DNA of 64,000 bases from Hygrocybe punicea (taxonomy: Eukaryota; Basidiomycota; Agaricomycetes; Agaricales; Hygrophoraceae): contig OY744469.1 of assembly GCA_963556145.1 (NCBI GenBank), positions 3,940,767 through 4,004,766 of the forward strand, given 5' to 3'. Positions 42,950 to 54,631 of this stretch are shown here, piece after piece; positions within the stretch are counted from its first letter, which is position 1, and every line of letters starts with the position of its first letter. The notes below the pieces were generated by a model. That model had not been told where the DNA came from. It worked only from the letters and a program-made list of their open reading frames with translations, and searched no databases. A program made the position numbers and the translations under genes.

Positions 42950-44836
42950 TAGTGTTGCCACGGCTCGGTCCGGCTCGGCTCGGCTACGGCTAACAACGGC
43001 TAACCCATATATGGGTTATTAGCCGGACCGGACCGTTGTGGCAACGGCTAAACCGCGGCTAGCCGTCCAAAAAAGGAAATTAATAGCGGAGAACCAACAA
43101 GGTCCACCAATATCCACACAAACATGCGAGTGACACCACCATACCTGACGCCAACAGCCACAGCCACACCAGCTCGCGACAACGCAGGCCGACCCAAAAC
43201 AAAGGCCACAGCACCCTAACGGCAACCAGCAGAGGGCGAGCAATGAAGCGGCAACGTTATGTCTTTTCTTGAATCTTTTTTTATTATTACTACCAACTTA
43301 TTTCTGACTACAGCACAAATGATCTCGAGGCAACAGCAGCCCGGCCAGCAGCAGCAACGACCAATGACCACGGCGACGGCAAACAGTAGCAGTGGCAACG
43401 ACGGCAACAGCAGCGACGACTGCCAGTCCCAGACGTCGCGGAGTGTCGTGCACCCATCTCTGCTGCACTGGTAAGTTTCTTTTTCTTTACTTTTACTAAC
43501 AAAGATCTGTCTAGCTACGCACGGTGACAACACGGCCGCGACCCAACACCCTGCAACCGGGTCCTCGAACTCGGGCTCGCAAGTTCAGGCACCACCACCA
43601 CCAACCATCAGCTTCTTTGCCGCTACGACTGCTGTGTTCGCCCTACGGCGCTGATCGGTCACAACCACAGTCACGGCCACCATCACGACAGCTCAACGTC
43701 GTTCTACAACCTCGCATCCCGTCGTCGCCCCCGCTCCCGTTACTAGACCACCAATCCTGCCGCTTGGTCAGACAACACGCCGCACGTCTATCGTTCCCCC
43801 ACCGCCGCTCTTACTCGTCCGTGACTACAATCCCCTTACTCGCACCACTTCTGTGTCATCCGGGGCCACCGGTTCCAGCTCCAGCGCGACGTATTCCTCG
43901 GGATCAACGGACGAGGGTGCCGTCTCTCACCTCATCCGATTCCCACAAATGCGTATTTGCTGCACGAAGCCATTCATGGAACCTTACACGACCAAGGCCA
44001 TCGGATAACTCCCTCTTAGGTCAGCTGCAGTGACGACGAACGGCTGTAAGTCCATTTCGGATTCCGCAAATCCGTTTTCGTACTGACCCCGAATACGCGC
44101 AGCGTCGGGGACAGCGCCAAAAATATGTTCCACTCCAATCCCAAAAACGAAAGGCGGCGAGTCCCAGATCATCGTTTACGATCTTGGTGGAGGGACATTT
44201 GATGTGCGCTTTTCTCTATTGACGACGGAGTCTTTGAAGTATCAGCTACTGCTGGTGATACTCATCTCGCAGGCGAGGACTTTTACAACCGCATTATTGA
44301 CCATCTTATTAAGGCGTACAAGAAGACAGGTACTAACTTGAGAGCAATGGGCAAGCTCAAGCGCGAGGTCGAGAAGGCTAAGCGGATGTTGTCAAGCCAG
44401 CAGTCGACGAGGATCGGAATCGAGTTGTTCGAGGACAGCAATAACTTTTCGGAAATTCTTACACGGGCCAAGTTTGACGAGCTTAATATGGATCTATTCA
44501 GGAAGACGACGAAGTAGGTATTTTTCATTTTTTTCATATACATGTACATGTACATGGAGATACGCAAAACGAAAAAGAAACACCTAAAAACCTTGCGAAA
44601 TGGCTGTACATGTTCGTGAGGTATGGGAGGCAGCAGAGGGGTTATCTAAGTGAAGTTGAAGCCAGCAAACGGGCTGAAAACCTAAATTTCCTAATTTGGA
44701 TATTTGGTAACGGCTAATAATGGCTAGCCGTGGCTAAGCCGAGGTTTAACCGTTAGCCGAGTGAACGGCTCGGCTCGGCTAATTATCGGTCCGGCTCCAA
44801 CGGCTAACGGTTCCGGACCGAGCCGTGGCAACACTA
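42950..44836. mobile_element. hAT-1: non-autonomous hAT element carrying BiP gene pieces
   Basis: It starts TAGTGTTGCCACGGCTCGG and ends with its reverse complement, giving about 23 matching bases. The perfect 8-bp duplication is GTTCCGAC (42942-42949, 44837-44844). Subterminal CGGCTCGGCT and GGCTAACGGC words repeat at both ends. It has no transposase. The interior is a Gln/Ser-rich ORF piece (43319-43471) with a following intron-like GTAAGT...TCTAG, and Hsp70-derived exons. The ends share TAGTGTTGCCA with hAT-2. Confidence 0.92.
43987..44517 (+). pseudogene. Captured fragments of a BiP/Kar2-type Hsp70 gene
   Basis: 43987-44045 encodes DQGHRITPS-stop-VS then DDERL. An intron (GTAAGT...CGCAG, 44046-44102) is kept, and the next exon continues VGDSAKNMFHSNPKN, as at the Hsp70 N-terminus. 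From about 44165 comes [13 protein letters not shown], then [20 protein letters not shown] and [16 protein letters not shown], ending FRKTTK at 44514. The part between, about 130 residues of the ATPase domain, is missing. The [11 protein letters not shown] wording fits the ER form (BiP) better than the cytosolic form. A retained intron shows capture at DNA level. It is not functional. Confidence 0.85.
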
Positions 44837-44844
44837 GTTCCGAC

Positions 44845-47575
44845 CCAACGGCTTCCGCTTTAGGAAACTTGCACAGCCACGATCCGATACCCCCTCGTTT
44901 GTCGACTCGAAGACTCGAACCTCGTCGCATCCACCACCCACACTCGCTTATAGACCCCCAACGCACTCGGAATTCCACGCCCCACCGATTCCGGTCGAAA
45001 ATCCGCGCCCGGAAAGCCCCAAAACGGCCCCAGCGACCGCGACCAACATCAACCGCGTCACTCACGAAACGGAGACGAAATGAGCCACGAAGCACAAGGA
45101 AAACGCCCACCGTGCAACAGGTTTAGCCTGTGCACCCCCAGGTACGCCAAATCTCGCCGTTTCCGCGGTTGTCGAGCAGAAAAACGCGTCCCAACGCTTC
45201 GTATGCCGTTTTCGACGCGTCTCAGCACTCTCGTCCCCGTTTGGCCACCCGTTCGCGTCCACAGCCTCGCCGTCGTCCCCGGATACAGTCCTGGGCCCCT
45301 CCCCATCGTCCGAGCGCGCGCCGTCCCAAGAAAACTACGTCAGCACTCAGCAAAACTCCGTTCTCGACCAGCCCCAGCGCGTCCACCCCCGTTTCGCGCC
45401 CGATCACCTCGCGTTCGCATCTACGGACTCGCCGTCATCCCCGGATACAAGCCACGACGTATACCTAGCACCTGTGCCCACGTCGTCCCGAAAACGCCAC
45501 CATCGTCGGCTCCCATCGTCACCCCGCGCCCTACGCCCACAGACCGCATCCTACGTGCCCGTACAGGCTTCCCGGGTCCCCACATCGTCCTTCGTGAGCA
45601 CTCACAAGCCATATTCACTGTTATCGATACCCCACGCCGTGCCACGTCATCCATCCTCGTGCCTCCGCCAAGTCGACATCCCCGGTCGCTCACGCCCTCG
45701 TTGGACACCCCGTCGCCTCGCACCGCTTCCCAGAGTCCCACATCGCCCTTCACGAGCCCTCACGAGCCGTCTCCGCCATTATCGAGTCCCCAACGCGTCG
45801 CCACCCGCCTATTCGACATGCCCGGCCGCTCACGCCCTCGTTGCTACCCCCCACGCAGCCTCGTATGGCTTTCCGAGTCCCCACAGCACCCTTCGCGAGC
45901 CCACACGAGTCGTCTTCGCCGTTATCGACGCTCCCACACTGTGCCACGTCACCCTGCTTCGTGCCCCAGCTTACTCGACATCTCCGGCCGCTCACGCCCT
46001 CGTTGGACCTCCCCGTCGCCTCGCACCGCTTCCTACGACCCCACGACACCAGTTGCGAGCCCTCATGGGTCCTCCTCGCCGTCGTCGATGTCCCACACGC
46101 GTGCCACGTCACCTCGCCCCATGCACCCGCCTATACGACCTCCTCGGCCGCTCACGCCTTCGTAGGACCCACCGGCGGCTCGTATCACATCCCAACACCC
46201 TACATCGCCCCCGAAAACCCGTACAAGCTGTCCCCGTTATATTCGAGCCTCCAACGCCATGCCACGTCACCGGCTTCGTGCCCCAGCCAAAGTCGACATC
46301 TCCGGCCGCTCACGCCCTCGTCGGACCCACCGCTGCCTCGTACCGCATCCCAGGGCCACACATCGTCCGTCGTGACGCCGTACAAGCCGTCCCCACTGCC
46401 CTCGAGCCATCAACGCTGCGCCACGTCACCCAACAGCCTACCACCGCGTTCCCAGACCCAGCACCAACGACCACCACGACCGTCAGCCCCCACACCCACG
46501 TTCACGCCCCCGCACTTCTGTGGGACCCTTTCCCGTCCCAAACGACTCCGCTCTCGTCCCTCGTCGTCCCACGCAAGCGGCCACGTCACCCCCCGTCGAC
46601 CTCCATTCACGTCTCAGCCGTCCCCGTCCTCGTCCACTCCCCTTCGACCACCTACGCCCTCGACCAACCCCACGACGTCAAGTCCATTTGTGAGCCCAAA
46701 TGAAGCCCCCGTTGGGTTACGCCCGCGAAACCGTGACCATCGGCCGCCCAAACCCGTTCCACGACCCGACGGACCCTTGTCAAATCCCCGCATCGATCCG
46801 CCACGAAGGTATCACGAAAACGCCACCCGTATCACCCCAATCCAATCTCCCCGCCCACGTCATCCGCTTCCGTCTCCCAACGTCGCCCTATGACATACCC
46901 CCAACCTCGATCACCCGTTTCCCATTCCCCGTCCTCTTGCACCCTCGAACGACCTCACACAACCACGATCCACGTCACGCCACACCACATTCCATCGTAT
47001 CCGCCCACGTCATCCGCCTCCGTCGCCCAACGTCGCCCTATGCCGTACCGCCACACCCGACCACCCGTTTCCCGCTCCCTCGACCTCTTGCCACCTCGAA
47101 TGGCCCTACGTAACCACGGTCAATCCCGCGCAGTCCCGTGTTCGCATCCGTCGCCCCAAAAACGAGTCCCTCCGCTAGTCAAGACACCCGCGTTGTCGGA
47201 TCCACCACCTAGATAGCCCAGATCACGTCAATGGCACCCGAAGCACAGACCCAACGCCCTGCATGTCCATGCCGCCCCCGTCAGTGATCTAGCCTCATCG
47301 TCGTCACCATATGTACCCGACGTCAGACTCCACATCCGCCCTCCAACCCGTTCCCGTTCTCGACATAGCCACCACCGCATTCCGTCAAAGCAAACACCCG
47401 ACTACGAGTCCGGACGCGTTCCCATTACCCAACTACGATTCCGCGGCATCCGGTTCCGGTTCCGGCTCAATTCGAGCATCTGGTTCCGGTTCCGGTTTCA
47501 CATCCCGTACCCGCCACCTTCGCACCCCCATACCCACCGAACCCGACCCTACGAAAACCCCTCACCGTCCATCGG
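44845..47575 (+). other. GC-rich low-complexity coding-like region of element C
   Basis: Three overlapping frames are open for 350-409 codons, which reflects composition (Pro, Thr, Ser, Arg, His) and few A/T bases more than coding. No start, splice or domain can be trusted. It contains the 160-bp tandem array at about 45240-46440. Confidence 0.5.
45240..46440 (+). repeat. About 160-bp minisatellite, seven to eight units
   Basis: The word CGCTCACGCC(C/T)TCG recurs at 45687, 45827, 45989, 46149 and 46307 (spacing 140-162). Earlier units share CTCGCCGTC(G/A)TCCCCGGA at about 45265 and 45428. GCCACGTCACC recurs in most units. Confidence 0.75.
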
Positions 47576-47639
47576 CATAAGAAATATATACATAGATAGA
47601 TTAAATAAATAAAAAGAAAGAAAAACGTCAGAGATAAAA

Positions 47640-47830
47640 GAAAGATAAAAAGAAATACACTCGTTCCCGACACACCCGACACCCGCATAATACACCCGAC
47701 GTACCCGACACACCCGCTTATGAATCCGTCGCACCCAGCGAACCCGTTTATGAACCCGCCGCACCCGCTTACAAACCCGACGCACCGCTTCACTCATTCC
47801 CCACGCACCCGACTCATCCACTCACGCACC
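47640..47830 (+). repeat. Degenerate ACCCGAC(A/G)-type short repeat
   Basis: Many copies of CACCCGACAC, ACCCGCTTAT and CGCACCCG in a row; short and irregular. Confidence 0.6.
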
Positions 47831-48060
47831 CGCATTCCACCCGTTGACATCGCTCTCCGCTTTCCATGACCCACCGTTTCCGCCACCGTTTCGACCCAGA
47901 CACAACGTTCCCTGTCTCGGCTTCGATTCCCAACCCACCTGACTTTATATTTCAGTTCCATGGGGGAGAATGCTTCCCCACGGGTCCAAGCCGGTGCTGA
48001 ACCGCCTAGTATGAGGCTGATATCACATCTATTGATTATCGCCCCCATATTAGTATTGAC

Positions 48061-48285
48061 ATATCGAACCTCCGCCATCGTCTATCGAACCTCCGCCGTC
48101 GTCCATCGAACCTCCGTCATCGTCCATTGAACCTCCGTTGTCGTCATACCATATCGAACCTCCGCCATCGCCTATCGAACCTCCGCCGTTGTCCATCGAA
48201 CCTCCGTCTATCGAACCTCCGTTGTCGTCATATCATATCAAACCTCCGCCGTCGTCATATCATGTTTACCTCCGTTGTCATATCC
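48061..48285 (+). repeat. About 21-bp tandem repeat TCGAACCTCCG(C/T)
   Basis: (T/C)ATCGAACCTCCG followed by YYRTCGTC recurs about ten times with small variations. Confidence 0.8.
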
Positions 48286-48875
48286 CTATGCCCACGTCAC
48301 CAGTTTATGCTTTCCGCCACCGTTTCCACCACCATTTCCGCCACCCGTTGACACAGCCACCGAAGCGGCCGACCCTAACCCGACTACAACCGTTTTTGTC
48401 ATCCGCTTTCGCTTTATGTCGTTTCCGCTTATGCCCTACGAGTTTCCGCTCATGCCTTTGTTATTTCTGTCACCCACCCTCGATCCCATTTCACAATTTG
48501 ATCTTACCCTGTAACCTTCCTTTCTGATCACCGACATTTATTCCCTTTTATCTATTTTGCATTTCCGCTGCATATTTGTCCCACCCTTGTAGCTTTCCGC
48601 TGCTTCCTTCATTTCCGCTTGGTTATATTGTCACTATAGTTTCTTTTCTATGTATTTCCGGACACCGGCATCACCCACCTTTGTTCTCCGCCCTCCGACT
48701 CTCCACCATGTTCCACTAGTCACCACCCGCTCTCCCCCTTCGCATTGTCCACAACCCGCCTCGTCCCATCGAACCCGATTCCACGACCACCACGTCGGCC
48801 TCATCTCACGCATCCGAGTCCCGAGTCCACGTAGTATCGACCAGGGATGGTCTTTATTTACAGTACCCTGGAGAT

Positions 48876-49767
48876 GTAGAGGGTCGACATCCCTCTGAGT
48901 CCGTATCATCAATATATCACGAATCCGGACCAACCCGTTGCCGCCATTCGACTTGCATTCGAACCCGACGTAACCCGACGTGACGTGACCCGACGTGACC
49001 CGATGTGACCGACGTAACCCGACACATGCCGCTTTGTGACGGCCGCTTTTGGGCTAAATCTGGCAGCCTCAAACGCCTCGGAGTTCCAATTCCAGGAGAT
49101 GGATCTCTTCAGACTCAATCCCCGACTTCGGATTTACTTTATTTATGCATCCCCTCGTCCTTTCGGAGATATGTAGGACTTTCTAGATCTTTTCCTTGCA
49201 TATTCGTTTTCCCCTCCATTTCCTGTCTTCGTTGCTTTGCAACCCCCCTTTCCACATCCCCATTCCAACCTTTCTTTGTAGCTTACCATCGGCCGAAGTA
49301 GACATGTCCGAAAGTAGATTACTGTTTCCTGTACTATAAAAACGGTCCCCAACGACCGTACAAAATAAGATACCCTTAGTCCCCGTTTCCCTTTAGTCAG
49401 AATCGCCTTTTAATTCCTTCAAATGCTCGTCCATGTAGACCCTTAGCTTTTTATAGTCCACTTCGTCATCTTTATCGTTGTTTCCGTATATTCATTCATT
49501 GTTTCCGACCTGACCCGACCCGACCCACCGTACCCGACATCGTCGGCATCGTCGGGTTCTTTATTATTTGTCCGTTTTTACTCCGTTCATCACCGGATTC
49601 GTCATTATTAGTCCAGTTTTACGCGGCGGCTTTACTTTTACTAACATTCCCTTCCTTTTACTACTATTCCCGACACTGACTTATCCAGTCACTTCTACGC
49701 TGACACCCTCTGGTTAGGAAATTATTTCTTTATATAGTTCCGAAGCCACACAGAACCTGCATCTACA
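48876..49767 (+). repeat. Right LTR of element C
   Basis: 892 bp, intact. It shows the empty hAT-2 site ATTCCCGA at 49666. Confidence 0.92.
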
Positions 49768-49771
49768 GCGT

Positions 49772-51055
49772 ATCATCACCGTCATGCTCCTCCTCCTTGT
49801 TTCCGTTGTTGTTGAGGGGGTGGGGAGCGGGAGTATGGCGAATGGGGGGGTGATGGTGGTGGAAGGTCAAAAGCCATATGATCAGTCACATGTGCTTTAC
49901 CACCACCCACTTGCCTCCCAACTTGCCTCCCACCACGCTCCCACTACCCACCACCTCAACAACAACGGAAACGAGGACAAGGATGAGGACGGCAGCGATT
50001 CATGCAGAGACCACCACCCCGGACATCCTCAAAGCCACGCAGGAGCACAACTGACTTTTTCAACCAATGGCCTCGAACGTCGAGACCAGCAGTGGCGGAC
50101 TTGGCGCACAGCAACAAACACGATGAAGGCAACATGGAGGGTCACCCATGGCAATGGTGTGGTCATCAGCAGTGGTGTTGTCAAGATATCACCATCACAA
50201 CCACCCTTGCCACCACCCTCGCACAACTTGACAGCGGGACCAATCTGGACAACGAAACCCATGACGGGGACCATGGGGACGTTGTAGATGACATCCCCAT
50301 TGTTTTTATTGATGATGGAATGCAAAGGGGGCTGTGGGGGGCCCCAAGGGCGAAGGTGAGTACCCACCTCCCTCCTGCTTTTTCCCCATGTCCTCACCCC
50401 TTCCTGCTGCTCATTTGGGGCCGGGAGCCCTCCCCCATCCACCTTGCTTCTTGGCCCCTTCCCTGCCACCCATTGCCGCCCCCCACTCCATGTACCCTTC
50501 CCCACCCCCCATCATCCATCCCACCCCTTACTCACCATCCAGCACCCTTCCCCACCATTTTCAGACCCTATCCGGCGCCTCCGCGAAGGTGAGTACCCAC
50601 CCATTTGTCGGCGGCGCCCCATGTATTATTATTATTTATTTATTTTATTTTTCTTTTATTTTGTTTATTTTCATGTATATTAGTCTACATATGGTATGTA
50701 GGGCAATATATATGTGATATGTAAAAAAATCCACAAGAAAACATGGAGGGATAGCGAAATTGTCGTGCACAACGACGACGACGATGAGCGCGTATGACTG
50801 TGAGTGATGGGTGGGGCCATGGCAACAGTGACGGGAAAGCCCGAGCCCATCAGCACCCTTGTTCCTGACGTCGGATGTGCTTCTGGTGCCAATGTTACTA
50901 TATTTGGAATACTATCTACTCTATGCTAAGTATTTGGGGGTATTGGGGCAAGGTTTATTGCCGGGGTTGGGAAACGAGCACTCTCCAGCCAAACAATAGC
51001 TGCTGAGGCACATGTTCAACAGCTATAGTTAGGCTTACATAGTGGGATGGTCAGG
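49772..51055 (-). mobile_element. LTR element D, reverse copy (plus the end of the forward copy)
   Basis: 49772-49870 continues the forward D copy (TTTCCGTTGTTGTTGAGG). From about 49870 on the sequence is the same element reversed: TTGTTGTTGAGG appears inverted near 49955, and the LTR end with TTGGCACCAGAAGC inverted is near 50875-50890. So two D copies meet tail to tail. GCGAAGGTGAGTACCCACC occurs twice in this copy (about 50351 and 50584). Confidence 0.7.
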
Positions 51056-52080
51056 TGGAGTTTTGCTCCAATGTCACAGTCTAGCTTGAGACAGCAGTCA
51101 CGACTCACGGTGACTGATCTTACAGAGAACTTGATAACTTAACCACAGATCCTGTGTAATGGTGTCCAGAGCTACTGGACACTTTGGGAACCACAAAGAA
51201 TGTATGTTCCAGTCCTACTGGTGGTACTATTCTGTGCTCATGTCGCTGAAATAAGATATGTTACCTCAAGACACTCAATTGTTCAACCAATCATCAGCAA
51301 CAGTGCAAACTCGCCTGCAATTGGTTAGGAAGCAAATTGAGAGGCAATTGTAAGTGCAATTACTCCTTATTGGCATCTTGTCCATTCCTCATTCCCTAAG
51401 CTTTTGAACTTTGCTTATCCACCCTGCCCATACTTCCACCCACTCTAGCACCCTGGCTACCCTTCCCACTCTGCTGTCAACCTGCCTGCTCTCCCCCAAC
51501 CTGCTCGCTCTCCTGCCTAGCTGCCCACTCTCCTGCTAATGAAGGGACAACAAAGACAGACTGCAACTATGAATGAGGATGATAATGAATGGCAACAACA
51601 ATGCAGGATGACAGTGAAGCAGAACAACCATGATGTGACACAGAATAATGGAAACGGAGAGTAACAGTAATGGCAGAGGGCGAGGAAGGGTTTGGCAAGG
51701 GGCATCCACTCCGGCTGTGCCAGGAATATGTTTTTATTTAAATCTTTATTTTCCAAATTGCTAACTTCCTACCTACCTCAGGCCCCTGCCTACGCACCTT
51801 CCCTCCCGCTCGCTCTCCTACACGTCTCGGCTAAAACACTCCGCCCACCCTCTTCTGCTCTCTCCTGTGCTTACCCATCCTCCTCCCTGCTTCTGCTCCC
51901 CCTCCTGGTACCCATAACCTACCTGCATCTCCGCACTCCCTCCTGGTACCCATAACCTGCCTGCAACCCCTCCTCCCTGCTTTATGCCTGCCCCGGATAA
52001 CCTGCCCACTAACCACATGCCAGCCCTCCCCCTCACTACTCAGGTGTCCACAGTTCTGCTATTCACTTAGATCCTAGATA
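51056..52080. other. Non-coding, C-rich words, no gene seen
   Basis: CCTGCC(C/T)ACTCTCC-like words recur at 51470-51540 and 51840-52030, and CTGGTACCCATAACCT(A/G)CCTGCA occurs twice (about 51906 and 51940). No ORF with a domain was found. Confidence 0.5.
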
Positions 52081-52136
52081 CAGCCCTGTACGCGATACCT
52101 AATGTTAACAAATGTTTCACCATTTATATATACCAA

Positions 52137-52543
52137 TAGCTATCGCTCTTGCACTTCAACTTTCAAATGAGTGATAAAAAGGATTTGAGTAATCATGTAA
52201 AAGTGTGAGAGGTCGATGGATGGTGGACTAATGGAAAGTTATTGATGACAATGGAGGTAGGAGGACACGATGAAGTTGGGGAGTGACCTAGTGATAAAAG
52301 GGATTTGACTAATCATGTAAATGGCGACAGACATGGATGATGATGCAATGAAGTCGGGGGGTCCAAATACATACAAAGTAAAGTTGTTTGCATCTCTTTG
52401 GACCTACTGTCCAGACATTGGGTCCAAAGAGATGCAAACAACTTTACAGGGATTTGACTAATCATGTAAAGGGCGACAGACATGGACGATTTTAGAAAGG
52501 GTCTGATAGCTATCGCTCTTGCACTTCAACTTTCAAATGACAA
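52137..52543. repeat. Mosaic of direct repeats around a 64-bp palindrome
   Basis: TAGCTATCGCTCTTGCACTT and the next 14 bases occur at 52137 and 52507. GGATTTGACTAATCATGTAAA with GGCGACAGACATGGA occurs at about 52301 and 52450. A palindrome 52381-52444 lies between them. Confidence 0.8.
52381..52444. mobile_element. 64-bp palindrome with TA flanks, possible mini-MITE
   Basis: Arms 52381-52404 and 52421-52444 match perfectly (24 bp, AAGTTGTTTGCATCTC...), the loop is 16 nt, and TA is on both sides. The GTTTGCAT word near the end is shared with the 813-bp MITE and the giant palindrome. Confidence 0.6.
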
Positions 52544-52644
52544 CTTTACATAACTGGAAAATGCCGTCTATTTAACTATTTGCTATTTGATCCATGCACT
52601 ATCCGCCTAACATACCCAGGACTCTTTTGCCCTTTCGGCTTCAG

Positions 52645-54631
52645 TCAAAATCGTCGTAGACCCCCAGTGGAAGGACCTTGGTTCACCTTCATTGATTGAA
52701 TTCGCCAAAATATTTCACGCTGACCTTTTCAACCTCCTCAGCTTCAGAGATTTACCAAATGTTGTTGGTAGTCCTGACGGCACACCCACCATTTACCTAA
52801 CTTTGGAAACAACTTTGAATCATACCCTCTTTAATGGCCAGGCAACTGGAGAAGGCTACAACTTTGAGATTACAAAACTCTCATACAACATCAGAGCCTT
52901 AGAACCCATAGGCGTGTGGTGGGGTACAAGAACATTGTTGCAGCAAGTGGCTTTGCTGGCCCAAGGTGTTGGGGGAGGTGCAGAAACAATTTTGATTCCT
53001 ACGGGGTCAGGATCTGATTCTCCAGGTTGGGGAGTGCAGGGTTTCATGCTCGATGTAGGACATCATTACTTCCTCTCTCCCTTTTTATGTGAGTTTATTC
53101 TGACCCTTACAAGAATATCTTGGTCCAACCATGATCCATTAGCCGATCTTTGCAGCTACGCCTCATTCTTCAAGCTCAACGAGTTTCACATCCAACGCGT
53201 CGGATTATGTCTGGAACCCTGATTTCCTCCATGGTCAAGACTGGCAGGACCTGTATACCGGATGTCGTTTTATGCCATCCCCCAGCAGTCCAAACGCTGG
53301 ACTGCTGCCAAATACAAATGAGAGTTGGACACAAGAGGAATTCCAATTAATGCAATCTAGCTGTGCTGCTCATGGAGTTGCGATCATCCCCGAAATTAAT
53401 ACACCAGGCCATTCCCTCATTTGCACCAAATGGAAGCCTAGTATCATGATACCAGGCAAGCCAGACCTCCTGGATCTCTCCAACCCTGACACCCTACCGA
53501 CTGTTCAATCAATATGGAAGGAATTCTTACCATGGTTCACTGCTACAGAAGTCTCAATCGGTGCAGATGAATACAAGTCCTCCTTAGCAGATGAGTGCAT
53601 CTCATTCATGAACAACATGTCAAATTTCATCCAGCAACAGTCCGGCAAGTCAATGCATGTCTGGGGAACGAACGAACCAAGCACAGCTCTGTCCATATCG
53701 CAGAATGTCACCATCCAACATTGGCACTTCCCTGACGAGTCCATCCCCATCCAGCTGATGCAGAAAGGATATTCGGTTATCAATTCAGAAATTGCCTTCC
53801 TTTATTTGGATGGCAAGACATCGACAGCGGATGGTCAATTACCCTGGGAGCTGGTCCAAGACCTCATGTGGGGTGGAGCACCCGGAGGAAGTGGTTGGGC
53901 GCCCAATATCTTTTCCTGAACAGATTCATCCAGCAACACTGGAATTAGCAATCCTTTTCTTCAGGGTGCGATTATGGCGTTATGGAATGATTGGGGGAAC
54001 AACGCAAGCACTCCACTTGAGGAGTATTACCAGCTTGCACAGAGTCTTGCTGTGTTTTTGGAGAAATCATGGGCAGGGTCGGAAGCAAGAAGTACAGCTC
54101 TCACGAGAGCCCAGCTTGATGGGGCTTATCCTATTCTGAATGCTGCAGCCCCAGGGGAAAACTTGAACTGTGTCGTGGTTCCCCAAAACGGGAATATCAT
54201 CTTTCAGTACAACCAGATCCCAATTTTGCCTGTGGTTACCGACGTCTTGTCCGTGGGACCTCTGTACACTCTGAAATTTACACTAACTCTGTCATCCTCG
54301 TCTCCTTCAGTCGGCACGCTTTTCACTGGTCTGGACTCTGCGCTACATGTGGACGGCCTTGCGTTCCAGGATGTGGCTACCAATGAGTTCTACCCGCTTG
54401 AGTCCGGATACACACTTCCAACTGGTCGTGCCACCACAGTAGAGATTCATGCTACACGGGATTACGTTTGCTATAATCGATGGGCAACAGATGGCCTGGA
54501 CGAGCAGGTTGACTCTTTGGGGAACCTCTATGGTAACAAAAAACATGTCATTTGCAGCACCTTCACTCTTAATCGGTGGTGGTGGCTTTGATGGACAGTT
54601 GGCTGCTATCATACTGAGTCTTGGATCATAG
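52645..54631 (+). pseudogene. GH20 beta-N-acetylhexosaminidase, broken
   Basis: Family role: cuts terminal GlcNAc from chitin oligomers, usually secreted. Seen: an N-terminal GH20b-like part (DPQWKDLGSPSL... WWGTRTLLQQ), then GFMLDVGHHYF, FFKLNEFHIQ, INTPGHS, the catalytic pair in GADEY (about 53560-53574), a TIQHWHF block and ALWNDWG. Intron 53089-53142 fits; a second may precede 52645. Lesions: one extra base near 53196, TGA at 53917 (CGA->TGA would fit), a frame change near 54470, and His in place of the substrate-binding Arg usual in LDxxRH. No signal peptide or start codon is seen; the 5' end abuts repeats. It ends at TAG 54629-54631. Confidence 0.8.

Larger units (their letters stand above)
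39732..49767 (+). mobile_element. LTR element C, complete but non-autonomous
   Basis: Left LTR 39732-41916 (888 bp without its hAT insert) and right LTR 48876-49767 (892 bp). Both start TGTAGAGGGTCGACATCC and end TCTACA, with target duplication GCGT (39728-39731, 49768-49771). The primer site TGGAGCCCACCGCAAGG is at 41919. The interior (about 5 kb without hAT-1) has no Gag, RT or integrase that I can see; it holds a GC-rich minisatellite ORF. A short reverse frame (about 48078-47960, MGAIINRCDISLILGGSAPAW) may be a real exon remnant. It shares the pre-LTR motif of element B. Confidence 0.85.
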
